Of a stretch of DNA of 64,000 bases, positions 54,507-63,700 are shown piece after piece; the first letter of the stretch is position 1, and every line of letters begins with the position of its first letter. Origin of the DNA: Alloscardovia venturai (GTDB lineage Bacteria > Actinomycetota > Actinomycetes > Actinomycetales > Bifidobacteriaceae); assembly GCF_042676605.1 (NCBI RefSeq), contig NZ_JBHTHQ010000021.1, forward strand, positions 62,001-126,000, in the 5' to 3' direction. The notes under the pieces are model-generated. The model saw only the letters and a program-made list of their open reading frames with translations. It ran no database searches and was not told where the DNA came from. The translations under genes were made by a program, and so were the position numbers.

Positions 54507-55631
54507 ATGCAGGCAATGGGTAGACACCTTCGCACGGAAACGATAGCAATATTTGCAGCTATTCTATCCGTAACAATTGCTGGGTACGGTACATCCGTAT
54601 ATCTCAACAATGCTTCTGCAATTTGGCTTATTACTGCACGACGTGTGGGTGTCACTTCTGTGATTTTGGCAGCCTCGACAGCCATTATTTTTGCAGTAGG
54701 ATATACCCATAATGGATTGGGTAATGAAAAACAGACATTGTGGAATGTGCTTCGTCGCACCGTTGAAACTCTTGCTTTGACGATAGTATATGCAATCAGT
54801 GTGGGTCTACTTACCGCTGCAGCACAAATGTTTATCATCGATTTGATAGGAAGGTCCTTTACGACATATCAGTTCGCGATTGTGATTTTTCTAGCTGTAG
54901 TATCTGGCTACGCGGTTTATGTGCAGGCAGTGATGATGAATTCTCGAATTCTAGCAACTCTACTTCCTGTATTCATTATCTCTGGAGTTACTGTCGCAGG
55001 TATGCTCAGCGATGATCCATATTGGTGGAAAAACAATTTCTCCCAGTTGGGTGACCGCACGACTCTTGGGGCGACAGTATTTAACTACACGCTCATTTTG
55101 GGCGGAGTGACGATGCTCATTATTAGCTACTTTGCAGTATCTGAACTCATTACGCAGCATCGTTTATTTGAGCGTCATCTTGCGAGTGAGCCTGAGACAC
55201 GTGAATTTATGATTCGTATTTCTGTTTTTGCGACTTTACTCACCGCGGCATCTATCATGTTTGGAGCAATTGGTGTCTTTCGATACTCGCCACACCATTT
55301 TCTTCATAACTTTTTTGCACGTGGGATTGCAGTTCCTATGACTGCGCTTATGGTTGGCTTACCATGGTTTGTTAAGCAATTCTCACGCGTCTTTTATGCT
55401 GTCTCTGATGCTATCCTCGTTGCCATCGCCACTGCGTATCTCATGTGGTTTAGAGGATATACAACTTTAACGAATGTGGAAGCGATAGCAGTGATGCTCT
55501 TCATGGGATGGTTCATCCTTTTCTCACGAAATATTGCGGCATTGGAAGCGGATCGATTCTTCGCACTCAACAATATTCCTGCTGATATCGTTCATGAAGT
55601 GGGACATTCGCGCTTAGACGCGGAGCGTTAA
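54507..55631 (+). CDS. DUF998-like polytopic membrane protein
   Basis: A 374-residue protein with about nine membrane segments. The segment FSQLGDRTTLGATVFNYTLILGG matches the pattern of DUF998 membrane proteins (the FSxLG...N...ILGG region). Function unknown. A good AAAGGA ribosome site precedes ATG 54507. It lies 26 bases before aroA and may lead that operon. Confidence 0.7.
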   Translation: MQAMGRHLRTETIAIFAAILSVTIAGYGTSVYLNNASAIWLITARRVGVTSVILAASTAIIFAVGYTHNGLGNEKQTLWNVLRRTVETLALTIVYAISVGLLTAAAQMFIIDLIGRSFTTYQFAIVIFLAVVSGYAVYVQAVMMNSRILATLLPVFIISGVTVAGMLSDDPYWWKNNFSQLGDRTTLGATVFNYTLILGGVTMLIISYFAVSELITQHRLFERHLASEPETREFMIRISVFATLLTAASIMFGAIGVFRYSPHHFLHNFFARGIAVPMTALMVGLPWFVKQFSRVFYAVSDAILVAIATAYLMWFRGYTTLTNVEAIAVMLFMGWFILFSRNIAALEADRFFALNNIPADIVHEVGHSRLDAER

Positions 55632-55657
55632 ACGTATTCTCGGTTACGATAGAAAAC

Positions 55658-57001
55658 ATGACTGAGCTGACGACACGAGAAAATCTTTGGGAGGCGCCAC
55701 TGGCTTGTGGACCTCTTGACGCCACGATAGAGGTTCCAGGTTCAAAATCATTATCAAATCGCTACCTTGTCTTAGCTGCTTTAGGATCAAACCCTGTACG
55801 CCTTGAAGGTCTACTGCGCTCGCGTGATACTGAACTGATGATGACCGCACTGGAACAGCTTGGCGTTATATGTGAGACCGACACCAGTGATGAAACAGTA
55901 GTGACGGTAGTGCCTCCTCGCGCTGGCGAGTTCCGAGGGAATATTCGTGTTTTTTGTGGTCTTGCGGGGACGGTTATGCGCTTTGTTCCTGCTCTAGCAT
56001 TGTATGCTGATGGTCCGGTATATTTCGATGGAGATAATCAGGCGTATAAGCGGCCGATGAAACCTTTACTCGATGGGCTCGAACAGCTCGGAGCAAAGAT
56101 AACTTACGAAGGGATAAAGGGGCATTTACCGTTTACGGTGATACCTCCTACAGATTATCAGCTTCATGAAGATAAACATATATCAATTGATTCTTCAGCA
56201 TCATCCCAGTTTATTTCCGGCTTACTACTCGCTTCTGCGCGATGGGATGGAGAAATTACTGTAACTCATACTGGTAAAACACTGCCAAGTATGCCTCATA
56301 TTCGCATGACTATGACAGACATAGCGACTGCGGGTGGAAAAGCAACGTATAAGCACAAAACATGGTCTGTACCGACGCACACAGTTCAATTACCATCAAA
56401 CATAGTTATTGAGCCAGATTTGTCTAATGCAGCGCCGTTCTTGGGAGCAGCTCTCATTGCAGGCGGTACCGTGCGAGTTCCTCGATGGCCGAGCTCATCG
56501 ACTCAGCCGGGTGCTTTACTTCCTGGGTATTTGCGCGACTTCGGTGGTGATGTGACATTTGATGAGGACACGCATGTACTTTCTGTGACTGGAAATGGTT
56601 CCATTGAAGGTCTAGGTACTTACGACCTAAGTCCCGCTGGGGAAATTGCGCCAAGTTTAGCTGCTCTCGCTGCTCTCGCTCGGGAAGATTCTACGTTTAC
56701 TGGAATCGCACATTTGCGCGGGCACGAAACGGACCGACTCGCTGCTCTGACCACTGAGATTAATCGATTTGGTGGTAGAGCAGAGCAGACTATGGACGGT
56801 CTTACTATTCATGCGGTTTCGCGAGATAATTTGCACGGTGAAGTTATGGAGAGCTATGCAGATCATCGTATGGCAACTTTTGCTGCAATGATTGGACTCG
56901 TCGTTCCCCATACTTGTATCCGTCATATAGAAACGACAAAAAAGACAATCCCTGATTTTGTAGGAATGTGGACGACGATGGTAGGACATAAAAATGATTG
57001 A
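55658..57001 (+). CDS. aroA: 3-phosphoshikimate 1-carboxyvinyltransferase (EPSP synthase)
   Basis: Sixth step of the shikimate pathway, joining PEP to shikimate-3-phosphate. Seen: PGSKSLSNRYLVLAAL with the catalytic lysine, the LAGTVMRFVPALA phosphate loop, the SSASSQFISGLLLA segment, ESYADHRMA and the final KTIPDFVGMW. The family's usual GNAGTAMRP-type loop reads GLAGTVMRF here, as in other actinobacteria. It overlaps the next gene by 8 bases. Confidence 0.96.
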   Translation: MTELTTRENLWEAPLACGPLDATIEVPGSKSLSNRYLVLAALGSNPVRLEGLLRSRDTELMMTALEQLGVICETDTSDETVVTVVPPRAGEFRGNIRVFCGLAGTVMRFVPALALYADGPVYFDGDNQAYKRPMKPLLDGLEQLGAKITYEGIKGHLPFTVIPPTDYQLHEDKHISIDSSASSQFISGLLLASARWDGEITVTHTGKTLPSMPHIRMTMTDIATAGGKATYKHKTWSVPTHTVQLPSNIVIEPDLSNAAPFLGAALIAGGTVRVPRWPSSSTQPGALLPGYLRDFGGDVTFDEDTHVLSVTGNGSIEGLGTYDLSPAGEIAPSLAALAALAREDSTFTGIAHLRGHETDRLAALTTEINRFGGRAEQTMDGLTIHAVSRDNLHGEVMESYADHRMATFAAMIGLVVPHTCIRHIETTKKTIPDFVGMWTTMVGHKND

Positions 57002-57782
57002 TTCATCTGCACAGTACTATGATGACCTTATTCACGCTTTAGAGTTTGCTGATAGGGCAGATGAAATAAGTATGGCGCGCTTCGGAGCAGTAGATCTTTA
57101 CGTGGAAACTAAACCGGACAATACTCCTGTGACAGATGCTGATAGGACGGTAGAACGCTCCATCCGTGAAGGAATCCAACGTTATAACAGTGATGATACG
57201 GTCTATGGAGAGGAGCTAGGACAGCAGGCGAGCGCTGGACGGCGATGGATACTTGATCCTATTGATGGGACAAAGAATTTTGTACGTAGAGTTCCCGTAT
57301 GGGCTACTCTCATCGGTTTCCAGGCAGGAGATGAGCTTGTAGCTTCTGTCGTTTCTGCTCCTGCTCTCGGTTTTCGATGGTTTGCTCTTCGTGGACAGGG
57401 TGCTTATATGGGTAAGGGGATTGATGATGCTCAGCAAATTCATGTTTCCCGTGTAAACAATCTTTCTGATGCATCGCTTTCTTTTTCAAGTCTGATTGGA
57501 TGGAAAGAGCGTGGAAATCGAGACAAGATTATAGCGCTTACCGATGAAGTCTGGCGGCTGCGAGGTTTTGGCGATTTTTGGCAGTATATGCTTGTAGCAC
57601 AAGGAGCTGTAGATGCTGCTCTAGAACCAGAGCTTGACCTATATGATATGGCTGCTCTCGTGCCTATCGTCACTGAAGCCGGTGGCACATTTACAGATCT
57701 CAGTGGAAGACCGGGACCGTGGGGCGGGTGCGCTCTTGCTTCAAATGGATTACTGCACGACGAAATTTTAAGCCGAATTTAG
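56994..57782 (+). CDS. Histidinol-phosphatase (HisN-type) / inositol monophosphatase family
   Basis: A 262-residue Mg-dependent phosphatase. Metal ligands: the Glu of YGEELG, WILDPIDGTKNF, and a late Asp in the LDLYDMAAL segment. The sequence fits actinobacterial HisN, the last phosphatase of histidine synthesis; inositol- or PAP-phosphatase activity cannot be excluded. Its ATG lies inside the end of aroA (8-base overlap), so the two are translated together. Confidence 0.88.
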   Translation: MIDSSAQYYDDLIHALEFADRADEISMARFGAVDLYVETKPDNTPVTDADRTVERSIREGIQRYNSDDTVYGEELGQQASAGRRWILDPIDGTKNFVRRVPVWATLIGFQAGDELVASVVSAPALGFRWFALRGQGAYMGKGIDDAQQIHVSRVNNLSDASLSFSSLIGWKERGNRDKIIALTDEVWRLRGFGDFWQYMLVAQGAVDAALEPELDLYDMAALVPIVTEAGGTFTDLSGRPGPWGGCALASNGLLHDEILSRI

Positions 57783-57822
57783 TATCTGTGTCGCTATAAA
57801 TAAGATCGTGGCGTTTTAAGTA

Positions 57823-57874
57823 TTTGAGGGCTGTTTCAATGTGAACTATAGTTCACATTGAAACAGCCCTCAAA
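57823..57874. terminator. 52-bp perfect palindrome between hisN-like gene and ackA
   Basis: 57823-57848 and 57849-57874 are exact reverse complements with no spacer. It lies between converging genes, so it can act as a terminator in both directions; as DNA it could extrude a cruciform. Confidence 0.82.
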
Positions 57875-57915
57875 CAATGTGGTATTAATGTGCTACCACA
57901 GCAAAGGCAAAGAGA

Positions 57916-59145
57916 CTACGCGTTAAACTTATTTCCGTAAGCGTCGCCCTCTTCAGCGAGCTTTGCTACTTTTTGCGCAATTGCCAACTCTTCGTTAGTT
58001 GGGATAACAGCAATGGTTACAGAGCTATCTGGAGTGGAGATAACGCGAGGCTCAGAAGTGAATACCGCATTCTTTTCGAGGTCAATCTTGACACCAAATG
58101 GAGCAAGTTTCTCGCAAACAAACTGACGAATAGGGGCAGAGTTTTCTCCTACGCCTGCAGTGAAGGTAATAAGGTCCAAACCACCCATTTGTGCAGTGTA
58201 GTTACCGATATAGCTGATGATACGGTGTACGTAAACGTCGATAGCGAGCTTCGCATTTGCATCGCCCTCTTCGCGTAGCGCAAGCACTTCACGCATATCA
58301 CCGTGACCAGTCATACCCATAAGACCTGACTTCTTATTAAAGAGGGTATCAAGTTCGTCGACGTTCATACCTGCATTGCGAATCAGGTGGAATACCGCGG
58401 CTGGATCGATGTCACCAGTACGAGAACCCATCATGAGGCCTTCAAGTGGGGTAAGCCCCATGGAAGTCTCAACTGGCTTACCAGAGATCTGCGCAGATAC
58501 AGAAGCACCATTGCCGATGTGGAGCACAATCTGCTTCAAACCTTCAGGATCCTTGCCTGCGACCCGTGGAGCTACACCACCAATGTATTCGTGAGAAGTC
58601 CCGTGCGCACCATAGCGGCGAATCTTATACTTATCAGCTACTTCCTTGTTCAGAGCATACGTTGCTGATGCTTCTGGAAGCTGGAAGAAGAAGGAACTAT
58701 CAAAGACAAATCCTTGAGGTACGTCTGGAAGCAGACGAGTCATGACCTCTGCACCAGTTGCCTCTGGACCGTTGTGCAGTGGAGCAAGAACTGCCAAGTC
58801 CTTAACCTGAGCAATTGTCTCAGGAGTCACAAGTGCAGGAGTAGGGAATACTGAACCACCCTGGACGACACGGTGACCAACTGCTACAAGGTCGTATTCC
58901 TTGAGATTTGGACCATATTCATCGAAGAACTGAAGAACGCGCTTCAGTCCCTGTTCATGGTCCTTGATAACCTCATCTTCGAACTGATGTTTCTCACCGT
59001 TGTACTTGTGAGTATAAATACCATTGACTGGCTCACCAATTTTCTCCACAAGACCAGATGCGAGACCTTCGCCGTTTTCTAAGTCCACTAACTGATACTT
59101 GATAGAGCTAGAACCAGAATTAATAACGAGTACAGTTTTTGCCAC
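57916..59145 (-). CDS. ackA: Acetate kinase
   Basis: Makes ATP and acetate from acetyl-phosphate, the energy-yielding end of the bifid shunt. Motifs: VINSGSSSIKYQL at the start, GHRVVQGG, and the phosphate-binding HIGNGASV and DPAAVFHLI segments. 409 residues, ASKHA fold. GAAGGAGG precedes the ATG. It follows pta on the same strand after 108 bases and is strongly codon-biased. Confidence 0.97.
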   Translation of the reverse strand: MAKTVLVINSGSSSIKYQLVDLENGEGLASGLVEKIGEPVNGIYTHKYNGEKHQFEDEVIKDHEQGLKRVLQFFDEYGPNLKEYDLVAVGHRVVQGGSVFPTPALVTPETIAQVKDLAVLAPLHNGPEATGAEVMTRLLPDVPQGFVFDSSFFFQLPEASATYALNKEVADKYKIRRYGAHGTSHEYIGGVAPRVAGKDPEGLKQIVLHIGNGASVSAQISGKPVETSMGLTPLEGLMMGSRTGDIDPAAVFHLIRNAGMNVDELDTLFNKKSGLMGMTGHGDMREVLALREEGDANAKLAIDVYVHRIISYIGNYTAQMGGLDLITFTAGVGENSAPIRQFVCEKLAPFGVKIDLEKNAVFTSEPRVISTPDSSVTIAVIPTNEELAIAQKVAKLAEEGDAYGNKFNA

Positions 59146-59253
59146 TGCTCGTCCTCCTTCAAATTGTTATATATCCCTTAGTGAGATTACTCTGCGCCGC
59201 ATACTTTTGAAGATAGCAGCGCACAAAATTCTCAGAAAATATTGAGGATTCAC

Positions 59254-60948
59254 CTACTCTTTATCTTGCTGAGCGTATACCGCGGTCAATGCGATAGTGT
59301 TGATAATGTCATCAACGGTAGCACCTCGAGATAGATCATTAACAGGCTTATTAAGGCCTTGGAGTACTGGTCCGATAGCAAGTGCTCCGGATGAACGCTG
59401 TACAGCTTTATACCCAATGTTTCCAGCAGAAAGGTCAGGGAATACAAAGACGTTGACATGACCTGCGACTGCATTATCTTTTGCCTTAGTAGCTGCAACT
59501 TCTGGTGACCATGCTGCATCGAACTGGATAGGACCGACTACTGCGAGATGAGGGTCACGCTCAGTGAGCTTCTCAGTAGCTTCTGTAACCAAATCAACAT
59601 CTGGGCCGGAACCCGAGCCGAGAGTTGAGTAAGTCAGCATTCCCACGCGAGGTTCCAAACCAAACGAACGTGCAGTCTCAGCAGACTGAAGAGCAATTTC
59701 TGCAAGCTGATCAGCATTCGGATTCAAATTGATAGCGCAATCCGCGAATACAGCGATATGATCTTCAAAGCACATGAGGAATGCGCCGGATACAAGAGAC
59801 TGACCTGGCTTAGTCTTGATAACTTGAAGTGCTGGACGCACAGTGTTTGCAGTGGAATTGATGGAACCGGAAACTAGACCATCTGCGTATCCGAGGACTA
59901 CAAGCATCGTCCCGAAGTAGGATGGGTCTTTGAGAGTTTTACGCGCCTTGTCTTCAGTCATTCCTTTATGTGCGCGAAGTTCTACGAGCTTATCAACCAT
60001 CGGAGTAAGGATGGACTCATCATCCATTGCTTGGAACTTTGCCTTGTTCAGTGATTTCAGACCAAGCTCAGTGGCACGAGCCTTAATGGATTCTTCAACC
60101 CCGACCACGATAAGGTCTACTATATCGCGCTCAAGCAAATAGTCTGCAGCTTTAATAATGCGGTCTTCTTCACCTTCAGGCAAGACAATAGTTTGTTTGT
60201 CAGATGCTGCCTTTGTAAGAAGTTGAGCTTGGAAAGCAAATGGGGTTGTAGGTTCTTTGAAAGTTCTATCGAGGGCAGCAAGCACTTCCGACGTTGGAGC
60301 TGCCTCGCGGAAAATTTCTAGTGACGGCTCAATATCAGTTTCTTCCATGCAATCATGTGCTGGAATTACCCAATAAGGATACTCTAAGCTTTCAAGCTGC
60401 TGAGAAATTTCGGCGACTTTCTGGGAATCGTTGACATCGATACCTGTCACGAATATACCAGCGACAGAGTTTCCAACTTTTTCTGTGTCGCGAATGCAGA
60501 CGTCTATTGTACGACGAAGTTGCTTTGCATTACGAGGAATACTACAAATGGCGAGAAACACCGGGGCAGATAGATCAGCAGCAATACGAAGATCGAGGTT
60601 GAAACCGTCTGGATCAAATACTGAGCTGCCATTCTGTCCTGTAATGATAACTGCTTCAGCATCGGTGTGCGTGAGCTTAAAATTTTCCCAAGCGCGAGCG
60701 ACGTCGCCACGTGCAGATTGATGATTATCGAGTGCACGCATGGGGCAGAGAACTCGGGACTCCTCAAAAGTTTGGCTCACACTACCGAGATTAATGAGGT
60801 TTTGAGTGAATGCATCTTTATGACATACAATAGGGCGGAATGTAGCTGTCTTGTATGCTGAGGCGACGGCAGTCGTCACACCAACAGATACGACATTCCT
60901 TCCATTTTGACCTTCTGGACTTGCAATATAAACGGTTTTTAAACTCAT
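59254..60948 (-). CDS. pta: Phosphate acetyltransferase
   Basis: Interconverts acetyl-phosphate and acetyl-CoA. The C-terminal catalytic domain (about residues 240-560) has the LPEGEEDRIIKAADYLLE start, GLVSGSINSTANTVRP, and the SGPDVDLVTEAT region. The N-terminal part is a P-loop-like DRTGG-type regulatory region, where the loop reads SPEGQNGRN and lacks the usual GKS. At 564 residues it is shorter than the 700-residue E. coli protein. An AAGGAG site precedes the ATG. Confidence 0.94.
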   Translation of the reverse strand: MSLKTVYIASPEGQNGRNVVSVGVTTAVASAYKTATFRPIVCHKDAFTQNLINLGSVSQTFEESRVLCPMRALDNHQSARGDVARAWENFKLTHTDAEAVIITGQNGSSVFDPDGFNLDLRIAADLSAPVFLAICSIPRNAKQLRRTIDVCIRDTEKVGNSVAGIFVTGIDVNDSQKVAEISQQLESLEYPYWVIPAHDCMEETDIEPSLEIFREAAPTSEVLAALDRTFKEPTTPFAFQAQLLTKAASDKQTIVLPEGEEDRIIKAADYLLERDIVDLIVVGVEESIKARATELGLKSLNKAKFQAMDDESILTPMVDKLVELRAHKGMTEDKARKTLKDPSYFGTMLVVLGYADGLVSGSINSTANTVRPALQVIKTKPGQSLVSGAFLMCFEDHIAVFADCAINLNPNADQLAEIALQSAETARSFGLEPRVGMLTYSTLGSGSGPDVDLVTEATEKLTERDPHLAVVGPIQFDAAWSPEVAATKAKDNAVAGHVNVFVFPDLSAGNIGYKAVQRSSGALAIGPVLQGLNKPVNDLSRGATVDDIINTIALTAVYAQQDKE

Positions 60949-61050
60949 GGGTACTCCTTTGTGTCATGTGTTATAAACAGTATTTAGTTTATGCTACGGG
61001 GGCGAAGAGAGAAACTCGACGGGGGATTAATGGCTCGTTCAGGATTTTGG

Positions 61051-61087
61051 AAAAAGAAGAGGTCTCACCCGTAATGGATGAGACCTC
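61051..61087 (-). terminator. Terminator of xfp
   Basis: A perfect 9-bp stem (61059-61067 with 61079-61087) followed on the minus strand by a T-rich run (A run at 61051-61055). Confidence 0.8.
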
Positions 61088-61120
61088 GCTGAGACTTAAG
61101 CAGTTAACTGGTAAGGAACC

Positions 61121-63595
61121 TTACTCGTTGTCACCTGCTGTTGCAGCGGTTGCAGAAATTGCACCCTTCTTTTCGGTGTTAACGCCGGAGTATACCCAAT
61201 CGGTATAATCTGGGTGATCGTAGCCGTTGTCAACTGCGAACTGGAATGCTTCGGTGCGGAATGCTTCGAGTTTCTCAATTTCAGCTGCGAACTTATCTGC
61301 ATCAACAGCACGGAGTGCTTCCGCAGTGAGCTCGTAACGGTCGATGTTGTTAACACGAACCATGTCGAATGGGGTAGTGGTGGAACCCTGCTCTTCATAA
61401 CCATGAATGTTGAAGTTGTCGTGGTTTGGACGGTTCCAGATGAGGGAACGTACCTCACGAGCATATGCATGGTAAGCCATGAGAACTGGCTTGTCAGCAG
61501 TGAAGAGCTCAGTGAACTCTTCATCGGAGAGTGCTTCGTCATTCTCAGAAGCATTCTGAATAGAGAGCAAATCAACGACGTTCACGAACTTGAACTTGAT
61601 GCCATAAGCAGCGAGCTTATCAGCAGCAGCCAAGAGTTCCTGAGTTGGAACATCACCGATAGAAGCGAGAACGATATCAACATCGTCGCCTTCAGCGTTA
61701 GATGCCCACTTCCACTCTGCAGCACCCTTTTCGAGTTCTGCGCGCGCTTCATCAAGAGTCAACCATGTAGCAGCTGGCTGCTTACCAGCAACGATTGCAT
61801 TGATCTTGTTGGTGGACTTGTATGCCTTCTCAGCTACTGCAAGAAGCATGTTGGAGTCTACTGGGAAGTAGATGCCTACAACATGATCGTTGTTGAAGTT
61901 CTTGTTGAGGAGGATATCGATTACACCTGGATCCTGGTGGCTGAAGCCGTTGTGATCCTGACGCCATACGTGAGAAGAAACAAGCAAGTTCATGGAGGAG
62001 ATTGGCTTGCGCCATGGAATCTCACGAACAGTTGCTTCGAGCCACTTAGCGTGCTGGTTGAGCATGGAGTCGATGACGTGTACGAAGGACTCATAAGAGC
62101 TCCAAATACCGTGACGACCAGTCAAGAGGTAAGCTTCCAAGAAGCCTTCCATCTGATGCTCAGAAAGCTGCTCAGTTACCTGACCAGTAACAGCCATGTT
62201 CTCATCGACGAGGGAGGAGAGATAGCCGTTGTCCCACTGCTTCTTGGTAACTTCGTATGCAGCCTGGAGACGGTTAGATGCAGTCTCATCAGGTCCGAAG
62301 ATGCGGAAGCTGTCTGGGTTGAGCTTGATAATATCGCGAGTATATTCACCAAGCTTACGAGTAGCCTCGAGCTGACCCCAACCGTGACCATATTCCTTAA
62401 CTTCCTTTACCTCGTAATCGTCAAGGTTAGGGAGCTTGAGGTCTTCGCGGATGCGACCACCGTTAGCGTTAGGATTTTCGCCGATACGCAATTCGCCTTC
62501 AGGCATAAATGCGGTTACCTCTGGACGTACTGCGCCATTCTCGTCGAAGAGCTCTTCTGGCTTGTAGGACTCGAGCCAGTTCTTGAGAACTTCGAAGTGC
62601 TCTTCAGTATCACGAGCAGATGCAAGTGGTACCTGGTGAGCGCGCCAAGAGCCTTCAGTCTTCTTGCCGTCGATGAACTTAGGGCAAGTCCAACCCTTTG
62701 GAGTGCGGAAGATAATCATTGGGTAGAATGGACGATCAACATCGTTGGTCTGAGCAGTTGCCTTGATATCGCAAATCTCATCGAAGACAGTCTCGAAGAG
62801 ATCAGCGAAACGACGGTGGATGCTCATAGCGTCTTCATCATCGAAACCAGCAACGAATTCGTATGGTTCGTAACCCATACCGTGGAAGAACTCGTGAAGC
62901 TCTTCATCAGAAATACGGGAGAGGATGGTTGGGTTTGCAATCTTGTAACCGTTCAAGTGCAAGATTGGAAGAACGATACCATCAGTACGTGGGTTTACGA
63001 GCTTGTTGGACTGCCAACCTGTAGCCAAAGGACCTGTTTCTGCTTCGCCATCGCCGACGATAGCTGGTACGAAAAGGCTTGGGTTGTTCATGACAGCGCC
63101 ATAAGCGTGGGAGAGAGCATAACCAAGCTCGCCACCCTCGTGGATGGAACCTGGAGTCTCTGGTGCGAAGTGAGAAGGAATACCACCTGGGTAAGAGAAC
63201 TGGCGGAAGAACTTCTGCAAGCCAGCTTCATCCTTAGTGATTTCTGGGAAATACTCAGTGTAGGTACCATCGAGGTAAGACTGAGCTGTACCAGCTGGTC
63301 CACCGTGACCAGGACCCATGATGATTACGGTATTCTGACCGTGATCAGCGATGAGACGGTTGATATGACCGATGAGGAAGTTAAGGCCAGGAGTAGTGCC
63401 CCAATGACCTACAAGACGATGCTTTACATCCTCACGAGTGAAAGGTTCCTTCATCAATGGGTTGCTACGAAGGTAAATCTGACCGATTGAAAGATAGTTA
63501 GCAGCACGCCAGTACTTGTCTACGCCTTCAAGAGCCTCCTCGGAAACTGGAGCATTAAGCTTCTTCCATGGAGTACCAATTACAGGACTTGTCAT
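61121..63595 (-). CDS. xfp: Xylulose-5-phosphate/fructose-6-phosphate phosphoketolase
   Basis: The key enzyme of the bifid shunt: splits fructose-6-P or xylulose-5-P with phosphate into acetyl-phosphate plus erythrose-4-P or glyceraldehyde-3-P. It needs thiamine diphosphate, whose site is the GDGEAETGPLA...NKL segment. Also seen: HWGTTPGLNFLIGH and GPGHGGPA. 824 residues. ATG 63595 (start MTSPVIGTP) is chosen because AGGAGG lies 9 bases upstream; an in-frame start at 63649 would add 18 untypical residues. Very strong codon bias. Confidence 0.97.
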   Translation of the reverse strand: MTSPVIGTPWKKLNAPVSEEALEGVDKYWRAANYLSIGQIYLRSNPLMKEPFTREDVKHRLVGHWGTTPGLNFLIGHINRLIADHGQNTVIIMGPGHGGPAGTAQSYLDGTYTEYFPEITKDEAGLQKFFRQFSYPGGIPSHFAPETPGSIHEGGELGYALSHAYGAVMNNPSLFVPAIVGDGEAETGPLATGWQSNKLVNPRTDGIVLPILHLNGYKIANPTILSRISDEELHEFFHGMGYEPYEFVAGFDDEDAMSIHRRFADLFETVFDEICDIKATAQTNDVDRPFYPMIIFRTPKGWTCPKFIDGKKTEGSWRAHQVPLASARDTEEHFEVLKNWLESYKPEELFDENGAVRPEVTAFMPEGELRIGENPNANGGRIREDLKLPNLDDYEVKEVKEYGHGWGQLEATRKLGEYTRDIIKLNPDSFRIFGPDETASNRLQAAYEVTKKQWDNGYLSSLVDENMAVTGQVTEQLSEHQMEGFLEAYLLTGRHGIWSSYESFVHVIDSMLNQHAKWLEATVREIPWRKPISSMNLLVSSHVWRQDHNGFSHQDPGVIDILLNKNFNNDHVVGIYFPVDSNMLLAVAEKAYKSTNKINAIVAGKQPAATWLTLDEARAELEKGAAEWKWASNAEGDDVDIVLASIGDVPTQELLAAADKLAAYGIKFKFVNVVDLLSIQNASENDEALSDEEFTELFTADKPVLMAYHAYAREVRSLIWNRPNHDNFNIHGYEEQGSTTTPFDMVRVNNIDRYELTAEALRAVDADKFAAEIEKLEAFRTEAFQFAVDNGYDHPDYTDWVYSGVNTEKKGAISATAATAGDNE

Positions 63596-63671
63596 GTGTC
63601 CTTGCCTCCTACAATATAGGTGCATTATTTTACTTACTGAGTTCGGCATACACCGCCCTCATACGCCTATA

Positions 63672-63700
63672 ATTTTATGGGAGGGCTATGACGAAAACAA
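63672..63700 (-). promoter_or_regulatory. Putative promoter of xfp
   Basis: On the minus strand TTGTTT (63700-63695) and TAAAAT (63677-63672) are 17 bases apart, giving a leader of about 70 bases. GCCCTC/GAGGGC around the start site could form a small hairpin. Confidence 0.45.

Noticed and set aside
61214..63490. 758-codon open frame on the plus strand opposite xfp
   Set aside because: Strong codon bias of xfp removes stops on the other strand; the translation has no recognisable domain and no ribosome site.
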